Source: Prevotella sp. (GTDB lineage Bacteria > Bacteroidota > Bacteroidia > Bacteroidales > Bacteroidaceae). From it: a DNA stretch of 64,000 bases. The notes below the pieces were generated by a model. That model searched no databases. It was not told where the DNA came from and was given only the letters and a program-made list of their open reading frames with translations. The translations under genes were made by a program, and so were the position numbers. How positions within the stretch are numbered: position 1 is the stretch's first letter; every line of letters begins with the position of its first letter. The stretch is taken from assembly GCA_016281055.1 (NCBI GenBank), contig JAEEHW010000034.1, positions 1-64,000 on the forward strand, written 5' to 3'. Positions 19,698 through 27,678 of the stretch are shown in pieces.

Positions 19698-19740
19698 GGA
19701 GGCGTGACTAATTTTCCTTTGCTTAAAAGGTATTAGTAAT

Positions 19741-21783
19741 ATGAACGTAAGAGATAAAAAATATAAAACTATTTTCTTGGTTCTCTTTATGCTGTTTGGC
19801 ACACACATGTCTGTGTGGGCACAAGATTCTATGCACCTTGAGGGCGTGGAGGTGGTGTCGCGGCATACGTTCTCTGATATCATACCGTCGCAGACACTTA
19901 ATGCGAAGCAACTGGAAAGGCTGAATTCACTCAATGTAGCGGATGCCTTGAGATATTTCTCTGGTCTTCAGGTGAAAGACTATGGAGGAGTAGGGGGCAT
20001 AAAAACTGTGAACATACGTTCGATGGGCAGCCAGCACCTCGGAATCTACTATGACGGCATAGAACTGGGCAATGCACAGAACGGACAGATAGACCTGGGA
20101 CAGTTCTCTCTTGACAATGTGGAGGCTGTCTCGCTGTATAACGGACAGAAAAGTTCACTGATGCAGACTGCATCCGACTACGGCAATGCGGGCAGCGTAT
20201 ATATACGCACCCGTATTCCGCACTTCAGCACAGACAAGAAAGACAACTTTCGAGCAAAGTTAAAATATGGTTCCAGCAATATGCTGGCACTGTCGGCAGT
20301 ATATGAAAGAAAATTCACAGACAGGCTGAACCTCGCCGTCACACTCGGCACACTGACATCTGACGGAAAATACGAGTTCCGATACCGCCGTATGAATGCT
20401 GATGGCACTGTTGCTTATGACACAACGGCGATAAGGCAGAACGGCGATGTGCAGACACTGCGCTTAGAAGGAAACCTGAATGGACTGCTTGAGCGGGGCT
20501 CATGGAATTTCAAGGCATATACATACCAGTCAAACCGCGGCATACCTGGCGCCATAGTCAATAATGTATGGCGCAGGGAGGAACGCCAAGTGGATTCAAA
20601 CACTTTCTTTCAAGGCTCTTGGCAACAGGACATCACCGACGACTACTCTTTTCGAGTATTGGGAAAGTATGCCAACTACTACACACACTATCAGAACCGT
20701 GACACTACAGTGATGATGGTTGACAACAGATACCGCCAGCAGGAGGCCTACCTAAGTACCACACACTGTTTGAAATTGACTTCTTGGCTGTCAGCAAGCA
20801 TGGCGTATGATGTAAGATGGTCTAAACTTACGTCTGACGTATATACATGTCCGGAGCCATACAGATGGTCGCACCTTGTGAGTATTGCAACAGCCGTTTC
20901 ACTGAAACGCTTCGGCGCACAGTTTTCACTGCTATACAATAACACCCACGACGAGGGCAAGAGTGCAGGAAATGGTGTTGCTCCCATCGGCAAGATGAAC
21001 AAGATAAGCCGTTTTACGCCGGCATTGTTCATGAATTATTACATCTTGAGGGATAAGTCGTTAAGTGTACGTGGTTACATTAAAAATTCATTCCGCATGC
21101 CAACGTTCAACGACCTATACTATGCAGAGATAGGAAACTCAAATCTCAGTCCAGAGAAAGCCACGCAGTATGATATAGGTATGGAGTATCATCTGCATGG
21201 CTCCAGCATGCAGGAAAAGCCGGGTAGGGGATTGACATTATCTTTACAGACAGATTTCTATTACAATGATGTCAGTGACAAGATAATAGCTTATCCAAAA
21301 GGGCAACAGTTCCGTTGGACAATGCTGAACCTCGGACGTGTACATATAACCGGACTTGACGTGGAAGCGCATACGGCGTATGCCTTCAGCCACAATTTGA
21401 CAGCCTCGCTGAAACTGCAATACACATGGCAAAAAGCCATTGATGTGACCGACGAGAAAATGTCATACTATCGTAACCAAATACCATACATACCCCTCCA
21501 CAGTGGGTCGGCGATACTCGGCATAGACTATAAGGCATTCTCATTCAACTATTCCTTTATTTACACAGGCGAACGATACAGTCAACAAGAAAATATAGCA
21601 TATAACCACCTTGAGCCGTGGTACACATCAGACATTTCCATGGCATATCGTTTCAAATTGGGAAAATGTGATGCACGAGCCACCTTCGAGGTCAACAACC
21701 TCTTCGCCCAAGATTATGACGTAATACTCAACTACCCCATGCCACGACGCTCGTATGCAGTGGCCTTCGATATAAAACTATGA
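19741..21783 (+). CDS. btuB: TonB-dependent outer membrane receptor, BtuB-like
   Basis: A 680-residue outer-membrane receptor. It has a signal peptide (about 1-28, ending near VWAQ), then a plug domain with LEGVEVVSRHTFSDI and LNVADALRYFSGLQVKDYGG (about 60-80), and a large aromatic-rich beta-barrel ending in SYAVAFDIKL with no surplus tail. No carboxypeptidase-like N-terminal extension is present, unlike SusC receptors. The plug, the size and the downstream BtuG-like lipoprotein point to vitamin B12 uptake, which is inference from context. The stop overlaps the next start (ATGA). Confidence 0.82.
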   Translation: MNVRDKKYKTIFLVLFMLFGTHMSVWAQDSMHLEGVEVVSRHTFSDIIPSQTLNAKQLERLNSLNVADALRYFSGLQVKDYGGVGGIKTVNIRSMGSQHLGIYYDGIELGNAQNGQIDLGQFSLDNVEAVSLYNGQKSSLMQTASDYGNAGSVYIRTRIPHFSTDKKDNFRAKLKYGSSNMLALSAVYERKFTDRLNLAVTLGTLTSDGKYEFRYRRMNADGTVAYDTTAIRQNGDVQTLRLEGNLNGLLERGSWNFKAYTYQSNRGIPGAIVNNVWRREERQVDSNTFFQGSWQQDITDDYSFRVLGKYANYYTHYQNRDTTVMMVDNRYRQQEAYLSTTHCLKLTSWLSASMAYDVRWSKLTSDVYTCPEPYRWSHLVSIATAVSLKRFGAQFSLLYNNTHDEGKSAGNGVAPIGKMNKISRFTPALFMNYYILRDKSLSVRGYIKNSFRMPTFNDLYYAEIGNSNLSPEKATQYDIGMEYHLHGSSMQEKPGRGLTLSLQTDFYYNDVSDKIIAYPKGQQFRWTMLNLGRVHITGLDVEAHTAYAFSHNLTASLKLQYTWQKAIDVTDEKMSYYRNQIPYIPLHSGSAILGIDYKAFSFNYSFIYTGERYSQQENIAYNHLEPWYTSDISMAYRFKLGKCDARATFEVNNLFAQDYDVILNYPMPRRSYAVAFDIKL

Positions 21784-22904
21784 TGAATATGAATATAAAG
21801 ATTATATGCGCACTGCTAGTTGCAACGATTGTGTCATCGGTAGGCGCACGAGATTTCAGAGCGGATGGTCTGAGATACAACATTATTTCTGAAAAAGACT
21901 CTACATGTGAGGTAACCTTCAATGGCAAAGAATATTTTGAAGAACCATACGCCATGGATTCTGTCGTCATACCAGAGTATGCCGTTACGGATTCCGGCAG
22001 ATACAAGGTGATACGCATAGGCGAGAATGCTTTCTATGGCTGTGTGACAATGACAGACGTGGAGATTCCTCAGACAGTAAACAGTATTGAGACATCTGCG
22101 TTTCAAGGCTGCATGTCGCTTGAGATGGTGAGCATACCCAAGGGGGTGAAGATACTCTCTGATGACGTATTCGGTGATTGCGCAAAATTGTCAACGGTAA
22201 TACTGCCTCGCGGCATAGAAGTGTTGGGCAATGGAGCATTCGCCGGTTGCTTGAAACTCGGCCGTATAAGTCTTCCCGGCAGTATCAAAGTGATAAGTGC
22301 TGACGCCTTCTATCATTGTGAAGCACTGAAAGAGATAATCATACCATCAGGCATTGACAGCATTGGCACAGAAGCATTCTATGGATGTAAAAGTCTGCGC
22401 AACATTGTGTTGCCCAACAAACTCGAGACTATAGCAGACAAGGCATTCGGCTACTGCCACAGCCTGACATCTGTGAGACTGCCCGAAAATCTGCACAACA
22501 TAGGCAGTTATGCCTTTGCATATTGTGATAATCTGACATCAGTGAATCTGCCAGCAGACATCAAGGTTATCGGTGACGCTGCTTTCGGTAACTGTACGTC
22601 ACTGATAGTTGCCACAATCCCCGATGGAGTGGAAGAAATAGGAGACCTTGCTTATACGGGGTGTACAAACTTGAAATCGGTGCGTATTCCTGGAAGCGTG
22701 GAGAGTATCGGAACGGCTGCATTTGACAAATGCACTGCACTAACGGACGTCATCTGCCTTATTGAGAAACCGAAGGCAATTACACGACATACGTTCTCTA
22801 ACTACGCCAAGGCTCATTTGCATGTGCCATATAATTGCAAAAAAAACTATATGCTTGGAAAATACTGGAAGGATTTCTTAAAAATTACAGAAGATGCGAA
22901 ATAA
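21780..22904 (+). CDS. Secreted leucine-rich repeat (BspA-type, LRR_5) protein
   Basis: A 374-residue exported protein (signal peptide in the first 21-23 residues, ending near SVGA; a second ATG at 21786 is equally possible). After a short N-terminal domain it is made of about ten 23-residue repeats of the BspA/LRR_5 kind, for example IRIGENAFYGCVTMTDVEIP and VISADAFYHCEALKEIIIP. Such repeats build curved binding surfaces. There is no lipobox. It overlaps the receptor by 4 nt and the BtuG-like gene by 11 nt, so it is firmly inside the B12 operon, where I know of no established role for such a protein. Confidence 0.88.
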   Translation: MMNMNIKIICALLVATIVSSVGARDFRADGLRYNIISEKDSTCEVTFNGKEYFEEPYAMDSVVIPEYAVTDSGRYKVIRIGENAFYGCVTMTDVEIPQTVNSIETSAFQGCMSLEMVSIPKGVKILSDDVFGDCAKLSTVILPRGIEVLGNGAFAGCLKLGRISLPGSIKVISADAFYHCEALKEIIIPSGIDSIGTEAFYGCKSLRNIVLPNKLETIADKAFGYCHSLTSVRLPENLHNIGSYAFAYCDNLTSVNLPADIKVIGDAAFGNCTSLIVATIPDGVEEIGDLAYTGCTNLKSVRIPGSVESIGTAAFDKCTALTDVICLIEKPKAITRHTFSNYAKAHLHVPYNCKKNYMLGKYWKDFLKITEDAK

Positions 22905-24075
22905 AATCATATCATTATTCATATTGGCTGTTGCAGTAATGGCAACAACCACCTCTTGTCGTGACGAAAACTTTGTGCCAGTAATTATAGACAACATAAT
23001 CGACGAAGCCGAATCGGACGTTGTAATGAATGGCATGTACCTGATATGTGAGGGCAACATGGGCTCAAACAAATGTACGGTTGACTACCTCGACCTGTCA
23101 TCAACCGACGGCAAAGTGCACTACCAACGCAACATCTATGCGGAGCGTAATCCGCATAGCGTTTTGGAACTGGGAGATGTAGGCAATGACATTCAGTGTT
23201 ACGGTTCAAGACTGTGGCTCGTCATCAACTGTTCTAACAAGGTAGAGGTGTGCACTTCTGATTCATTGAAACGCATAGGACAGGTAAACATACCAAACTG
23301 TCGCTATGTGGTATTCAACGGTGGCTATGCCTATGTGTCATCGTATGTAGGACCAGTCGAAATCAGTGCCAATGCGCAAAAGGGTAGGGTGTATAAGGTT
23401 GATACGCTGACACTGCAGAAAGTCGACTCAGTAACCGTAGGCTATCAGCCGGAGGAGATGGCGGTGGTCAACGGAAAACTGTATGTAGCAAACTCAGGAG
23501 GATATCTCGTACCCAACTATGACCATACGGTGAGCGTGATAGACCTTGCCTCGTTCAAGGAAGAAAGGAAGATCGATGTGGCAGTAAACCTGCACCGAAT
23601 GCGCGCAGACAAATATGGCAATATATGGGTAAGCAGCCGTGGCGACTATGATGAGAACCCATCACGTTTGTATTATCTTACTCCTGATGCAAATGGAAAC
23701 ATGCAGGTGGGAGGCACTGTTGATGTTCCTGTCAGTGAAATGTGCATAGTAGGGGACACCTTATATTATATCGGTACGTCATGGAGCAATATTACATACG
23801 AAAATACAAAAGAAATGGGACTGGTCAATGTGCATACGCACAGCAAACTGACCACAACGCTGTTTTCTTCGCAAGAAGTACAAGATATGATACTGCCGTA
23901 TGGCATAATAGTGCATCCTGTAAACAAGGATTTCTATTTGTTTGACGCCAAAGATTATGTATCAAGTGGAGAATTGCTACATTTTGATTCTAATGGTAAT
24001 TTCTTGTGGAAGGTCAATACTGGCGACATACCATCAAGGGCAGTATTTGTCAAAGACATTTTTGAAATCAAATAG
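22894..24075 (+). CDS. btuG: BtuG-like beta-propeller surface lipoprotein
   Basis: A 393-residue lipoprotein with lipobox TTSC (C22). The mature part is a YncE/DUF5074-type beta-propeller with repeated blades such as GYQPEEMAVVNGKLYVANSG and DYLDLSSTDGKVHYQRN. Known BtuG proteins of Bacteroides are surface seven-bladed propellers that capture B12 very tightly and pass it to BtuB; size, lipid anchor and position next to a BtuB-like receptor fit. Ligand binding here is inference. It overlaps the leucine-rich gene by 11 nt and is followed by a terminator. Confidence 0.78.
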   Translation: MRNKIISLFILAVAVMATTTSCRDENFVPVIIDNIIDEAESDVVMNGMYLICEGNMGSNKCTVDYLDLSSTDGKVHYQRNIYAERNPHSVLELGDVGNDIQCYGSRLWLVINCSNKVEVCTSDSLKRIGQVNIPNCRYVVFNGGYAYVSSYVGPVEISANAQKGRVYKVDTLTLQKVDSVTVGYQPEEMAVVNGKLYVANSGGYLVPNYDHTVSVIDLASFKEERKIDVAVNLHRMRADKYGNIWVSSRGDYDENPSRLYYLTPDANGNMQVGGTVDVPVSEMCIVGDTLYYIGTSWSNITYENTKEMGLVNVHTHSKLTTTLFSSQEVQDMILPYGIIVHPVNKDFYLFDAKDYVSSGELLHFDSNGNFLWKVNTGDIPSRAVFVKDIFEIK

Positions 24076-24109
24076 AATATAGACAAGCAAGATAAATAAA
24101 CAGATAAAC

Positions 24110-24147
24110 AAAAAGAGGCATCGTTTTTACGTATGTCTCTTTTTTTG
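24110..24147 (+). terminator. Terminator of the B12 uptake operon
   Basis: An A-run and GAG-G-CAT pair with ATG-T-CTC, followed by seven T residues (24141-24147). It separates the operon from the riboswitch unit. Confidence 0.75.
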
Positions 24148-24157
24148 CTATGTTTTA

Positions 24158-24189
24158 TTTGGTGGTTTAAAAAAATATTATTAACTTTG
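24158..24189 (+). promoter_or_regulatory. Bacteroidetes promoter for the cobalamin riboswitch
   Basis: TTTG (24158-24161), 20-bp spacer, TAACTTTG (24182-24189): a full consensus directly upstream of the aptamer. It shows the riboswitch is an independent transcription unit. Confidence 0.78.
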
Positions 24190-24199
24190 CAGTCGGATA

Positions 24200-24385
24200 T
24201 GGTACCAATGGGATATATTCATCCTTGAGGTTTAATAGGGAATCAGGTGTAAGTCCTGAACAGTCCCGCTGCTGTAATCTCCATTATAGCTTCATCAGAA
24301 AGAACCACTGCATTACCTTTTTGGGTACTGCGGGAAGGTGATGAAAAGCTGGAGAAAGTCAGAAGACCTGCCATGTCATCATAAA
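24200..24385 (+). ncRNA. Cobalamin riboswitch aptamer
   Basis: The conserved B12-aptamer core is plain: GGGAATCAGGTGTAAGTCCT followed by ACAGTCCCGCTGCTGTAA (24238-24277), then an ACCACTG...CGGGAAGG arm (24303-24337), then AGTCAGAAGACCTGCC (24357-24372), the 3' closing element. Such aptamers normally switch off B12 uptake or synthesis genes when adenosylcobalamin is abundant. Here it has its own promoter, but the next 240 bp carry no complete gene before a terminator. Aptamer limits are approximate. Confidence 0.93.
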
Positions 24386-24440
24386 ATTCATAGTTGCGCT
24401 CGTGGGTTAGGCACTATGGAAGACATTAAATAAACACATT

Positions 24441-24563
24441 ATATCAAAGAAGAAATTCTACTCTGTAGCGTTTCTTGTATTTGTTTTGCATGCAAGATCA
24501 AAACGCGCAGGGCTGAAAGAATATATTTCTGAAGAAGCAAAGCATTTTTGCTTTCTTGAATAA
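24441..24563 (+). pseudogene. Vestigial frame after the riboswitch, no start codon
   Basis: The frame 24441-24563 (41 codons) reads like a signal peptide (KKKFYSVAFLVFVLHARSK) but has no ATG, GTG or TTG at its beginning; only ATT/ATA codons are there. A second frame from 24443 (ATC, then KEEILLCSVSCICFACK, stop at 24530-24532) is also hydrophobic. Either could be what is left of an exported or receptor gene once controlled by the riboswitch. A weak hairpin (AAGCAAA/TTTGCTT) ends the first frame. This is an inference from position and composition. Confidence 0.35.
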
Positions 24564-24604
24564 ATTGTTAATTCTAACCTGAAAATATATTTTGTATTGT
24601 ATTT

Positions 24605-24650
24605 ATCCGTGTCGGGGTGTTGTTCAACCTTGGCACGGATTATACTTTTT
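24605..24650 (+). terminator. Terminator ending the riboswitch transcript
   Basis: ATCCGTG (24605-24611) pairs with CACGGAT (24634-24640). Inner GGT/ACC pairs extend the stem, and TATACTTTTT follows. It would end a transcript of about 450 nt from the riboswitch promoter before htrA. Confidence 0.75.
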
Positions 24651-24743
24651 CGTCAAAAACTGTGAAACACGATAAATGAAAAATAAAGACAAGTTAAGAG
24701 ATACGGCGTAATTTTTAAAAAATATCAAAAGAAAGGGCGAAAA

Positions 24744-24775
24744 TTTGCCATTGTGATTTATTGTGGTTAATTTTG
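24744..24775 (+). promoter_or_regulatory. Bacteroidetes promoter for htrA
   Basis: TTTG (24744-24747), 20-bp spacer, TAATTTTG (24768-24775). The protease gene therefore has its own promoter, independent of the riboswitch. Confidence 0.75.
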
Positions 24776-24827
24776 CATTCGTAAATAAGTTAAAAAAGTA
24801 ATTTAATTAAATAATATGGGAAGTATA

Positions 24828-26297
24828 ATGAAAAAAATTACAAAAAACATTCTTTCTGCTATGGGGGTAGTGGCACTGGCCCTCGGCACGTCTTTTGCTT
24901 TCTGCACAGTTGACAAGGCTATGGCTGCATCACCTGTAGCTGTGGCAGGTCAGCCAGTAGATTTAACAGTAGCAGCGGAAAAAGCATTGCCATGTGTAGT
25001 GCATATAAAATATGTCCAGAACTCAAAGGTGCGCGAGGTAGAGGTACAGAGCGACCCGTTTGGCGACATGTTCGACCCTTTCGGATTCTTTGGCCAGCGC
25101 CAGCAAACACCACAGAAGCGCAAGGTGCAGACACCAAAGAAAGAAGCAACAGGTTCTGGTGTTATAATAAGTGAAGACGGCTATATAGTTACAAACAATC
25201 ACGTGGTTGATGGTGCCGACGAACTGACAGTTACACTTAACGATAACCGTGAGTTCTCCGCACGCATAATAGGTACAGATAAGAACACGGACCTTGCACT
25301 TATCAAGGTTAATGCTAACGGTTTACCAGCAATAAAGGTTATTTCCAGTGATGATATCAAAGTAGGTGAATGGGTACTTGCCATCGGACATCCTTTGAAT
25401 CTCCGCGCAACGGTTACCGCCGGTATCGTAAGTGCCAAGGCACGCTCTCTCCGTGCTAACGCTGTGGAGGCGTTTATTCAGACTGACGCAGCCATCAACC
25501 AAGGTAACTCTGGCGGTGCTCTCGTAAATGCTCGCGGTGAACTTATAGGCATCAACGCCATGCTTACATCGCCTACAGGAAGTAATATCGGTTACGGTTT
25601 CGCGATACCTACAACTATTATGAACAAGGTGGTTGCCGACTTGAAAGAATATGGTACGGTACAGCGCGGATTGATTGGCATACAGGGAGAGGATGCACGT
25701 TCATACATTGATTCGCAAAAGGAACAGGGCAAAGAGTTAGACCTTGGCACAAATGAAGGTATCTATGTGATAAAAATCATAGACGATGGTGCCGCAGCCG
25801 ACGCTGGACTGGAAGAGGGCGACGTGATAACAGCCGTTGACGGACAGAAGGTTACGAAGATGGCAGAATTGCAGGAGATACTTGCTACAAAGCGCCCTGG
25901 CGACAAGGTGACACTGACATACCTGCACAAGAAGTCTAAGAAGACAACGTCTGTTGTTCTTAAGAATGAGCAGGGTAACACAAAGGTCGTGAAAGATGCA
26001 GACCTTGATATGCTTGGCGCTGTTATACGCGAGGTGAACGAAAAAGAAAAGGCTGACCTTGACATCAAGTATGGTTTGAAGGTCACAAAGGTTAACAACG
26101 GTAAGTTCCGTGAACGTGGCATACCTGTTGGTTTCGTCATCCAGACCGTTAATGAGGAACCAATGAAGGAACTATCAGACCTCAACGATGCAGTGAAAGC
26201 AGCCAACAAGAGTAAAGATCCTGTGCTCTACATTAAGGGACTTTATCCATCAGGCAAAAAGGAATACTTCACTGTGCCTCTTGATGAATTAAAGTAA
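24828..26297 (+). CDS. htrA: Periplasmic serine protease DegP/HtrA
   Basis: An envelope quality-control protease and chaperone that degrades misfolded periplasmic proteins. From the ATG at 24828 (a GGGAAG purine run sits just upstream; an ATG at 24816 is possible) it has 489 residues and an N-terminal signal segment. The trypsin-like domain has the triad in NNHVVDG (H125), NTDLALIKV (D155) and GNSGGALVN (S228). Two PDZ domains follow (about 255-370 and 380-489). A linker near 70 is rich in Phe, Gln and Gly, as in the DegP LA loop. A terminator follows. Confidence 0.96.
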   Translation: MKKITKNILSAMGVVALALGTSFAFCTVDKAMAASPVAVAGQPVDLTVAAEKALPCVVHIKYVQNSKVREVEVQSDPFGDMFDPFGFFGQRQQTPQKRKVQTPKKEATGSGVIISEDGYIVTNNHVVDGADELTVTLNDNREFSARIIGTDKNTDLALIKVNANGLPAIKVISSDDIKVGEWVLAIGHPLNLRATVTAGIVSAKARSLRANAVEAFIQTDAAINQGNSGGALVNARGELIGINAMLTSPTGSNIGYGFAIPTTIMNKVVADLKEYGTVQRGLIGIQGEDARSYIDSQKEQGKELDLGTNEGIYVIKIIDDGAAADAGLEEGDVITAVDGQKVTKMAELQEILATKRPGDKVTLTYLHKKSKKTTSVVLKNEQGNTKVVKDADLDMLGAVIREVNEKEKADLDIKYGLKVTKVNNGKFRERGIPVGFVIQTVNEEPMKELSDLNDAVKAANKSKDPVLYIKGLYPSGKKEYFTVPLDELK

Positions 26298-26315
26298 GAA
26301 CTTTTAAACGAATAG

Positions 26316-26348
26316 AAAAAGAGTGATAGCATTGCTGTCACTCTTTTT
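26316..26348 (+). terminator. Terminator after htrA
   Basis: AAAAAGAGTGA (26316-26326) pairs with TCACTCTTTTT (26338-26348), with an inner GC pair and a trailing T-run. Confidence 0.85.
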
Positions 26349-26400
26349 TTACTTCCTCGCACAAACATTTCATCGTGCTCTATTTCCTGTCCTTTTCCTT

Positions 26401-26776
26401 ACACTTTGATTTTTCCAACCCTCATTTCCTTGCGCTGTAGATTTTTTCTTCCCGACAATTTTCGTACAGCCGAAAATAGCGAATTTCATATATAGCTGAC
26501 AATTAATATTTTAATTTTCAAGGCTATTATTTTGCCCTCTAAAAGCTATCATATTACGCTGTAAAAGCACCCTTTTTACGTTGTCAAAACATAGCTTTTA
26601 CATGGTAAAAGCATACATATTACAATGTAAAAGGTGCCTAATTACATTTCAACAACCTTTTACACCCCGAAACACGCATAAAATAGTGTCGTCAGAAACT
26701 CTATTTTGAATTTTCTAACGACACTTTTCGTTTTGTCACTTTGTAAACAGAAATGACCGTAAACATATCAAAGTGT
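26401..26776. repeat. 376-bp dispersed non-coding element, copy 1
   Basis: Bounded by ACACTTTGA (26401-26409) and its reverse complement TCAAAGTGT (26768-26776). A second copy of the same length lies at 57174-57549 and aligns almost without gaps, roughly four bases in five identical by eye. Inside are several TTAC-N4-GTAAAAG palindromes, a strong hairpin near 26686-26728, and an inner CACTTTG repeat. No reading frame is conserved between copies, and no clear target-site duplication is visible. Confidence 0.88.
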
Positions 26777-26900
26777 CAAAACATCAGATGCAGGGAGTGT
26801 AAAAAACGAACACGGACAAATGCGGGTTTTACGGATTATCCCTTATAATCCCTTACAATCTGTGTGGAAAAAATCTATCCCTGTAATCCCTGTGTATTTA

Positions 26901-27005
26901 CCTCCCGCAGATCCCTCAGATTCGCGGATAAATTAACGTTAATGACGTTAATAAGAAAAACCGTAGAGAAGAAATAATCTATTACAATCCTTTACCATCT
27001 GCGAG
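26901..27005. repeat. Shared flank following element copy 1
   Basis: This stretch (CTCCCGCAGA..., then TTCGCGGATAAAT..., to CATCTGCGAG) resembles 57586-57679 behind the second element. The gap between element and flank differs: about 125 bp here and 36 bp there. The duplicated unit is therefore larger than the 376-bp core and has suffered an internal insertion or deletion. Confidence 0.7.
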
Positions 27006-27381
27006 AGAATAATATCATCAGCGGATGAACTATGATATTTTCAATTTTATGTTAAATTCATGGATAATTACATGACAATTACATGTTATGCGAAGCAAAT
27101 CCAGCAAATCCGTGCAATCATTTGTGGTCGAAAAAAAAAAAATCGAACACGAATATCTCGAATCTATCGAATCATTTATTGTATGGAAAGTATATTCGCC
27201 ATTGACTTCGTTGAGCAAAACCTTCGTGTACAAAAAATCCCCATGGCAATACAACAACTAAAAATAGTTGTTTTTTGAATAACAACCGAATTTGGTTGTG
27301 AAAGCAAGAAATAATATCCCCTCCCTTCCTTCCCCATGGGGGAGGGTAAAAAGACTCTACCTGACCACAGAAAAAAAAGAG

Positions 27382-27480
27382 GACTTCGATGTGGAGACCG
27401 CTGACGTAAACAATGACGGCTCAATCACCATGGCGGATGCCAATGCAATAGTAAATATGTTCCTGGGAGGAGAAAAGTAA
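27382..27480 (+). pseudogene. Remnant of a secreted protein: dockerin-like C-terminal tail
   Basis: The last 32 codons read DFDVETADVNNDGSITMADA then NAIVNMFLGGEK and stop. This is the Asp/Asn-rich calcium-loop tail found at the C-terminus of many secreted Prevotella and Bacteroides proteins. Upstream, the frame continues only into unrelated sequence containing a CCCTCCC...GGGAGGG palindrome, and no body of a protein is present. The gene has therefore probably been lost except for its 3' end. The frame is open back to an ATG at 27292. Confidence 0.6.
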
Positions 27481-27517
27481 AAGAATTGAAGAATTGAAAG
27501 ATTGAAGGATTGAAGAA

Positions 27518-27553
27518 AATCGGTGATGCTCCACAATGGGCGCATCACCGATT
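27518..27553 (+). terminator. Terminator after the dockerin remnant
   Basis: A perfect 12-bp stem, AATCGGTGATGC (27518-27529) and its complement (27542-27553), followed by TATTGGTTAT. The survival of this terminator supports the view that a real gene once ended just before it. Confidence 0.75.
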
Positions 27554-27596
27554 TATTGGTTATGACGTTTTGAGGGCGCATAATTATTCTTGATAT

Positions 27597-27627
27597 TTTG
27601 TTATGTCAGAAAAAAACGTTAACTTTG
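27597..27627 (+). promoter_or_regulatory. Bacteroidetes promoter for the amino acid symporter
   Basis: TTTG (27597-27600), 19-bp spacer, TAACTTTG (27620-27627); leader about 47 nt. Confidence 0.75.
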
Positions 27628-27678
27628 CATACCAAAAGTATAGAATACCGTTTGTAAAGTTAATAATACTGCTAAATA

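Larger units (their letters stand above)
19253..19740. other. Intergenic region between thrA and the B12 operon
   Basis: Nearly 490 bp without a gene. It holds the thrA leader (about 170 nt) with a -7 box, the btuB-like promoter, and a 69-bp tandem repeat that forms most of the btuB-like leader. The 16-bp segment CAATGTATCGCACGAA at 19295-19310 in the thrA leader is the exact reverse complement of part of each full repeat (19574-19589 and 19643-19658). No cobalamin riboswitch is visible here. Confidence 0.7.
26349..27600. other. Long gene-poor region after htrA
   Basis: About 1.25 kb without an intact gene. It holds the 376-bp element (26401-26776), microrepeat sequence rich in AATCCCT, a flank that also follows the second element, two small hairpins (27254-27271 and 27284-27299), a CCCTCCC...GGGAGGG palindrome near 27316-27346 and the tail of a degraded secreted protein gene. 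Composition is more AT-rich than the neighbouring genes. Confidence 0.6.

Noticed and set aside
24385..24827. Cobalamin riboswitch as the regulator of htrA
   Set aside because: A terminator at 24605-24650 and a separate htrA promoter at 24744-24775 lie between, and htrA has no known link with B12.
26401..26776. Insertion sequence with transposase
   Set aside because: No reading frame is shared by the two copies; any movement would need a transposase from elsewhere.
27060..27278. 72-residue plus-strand frame near element copy 1
   Set aside because: Composition is that of AT-rich intergenic repeat sequence with a poly-A run; no promoter, start context or protein features.
26349..27600. tRNA or other stable RNA gene in the long gap
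   Set aside because: No cloverleaf or CCA-type 3' end could be found by reading; only simple hairpins.
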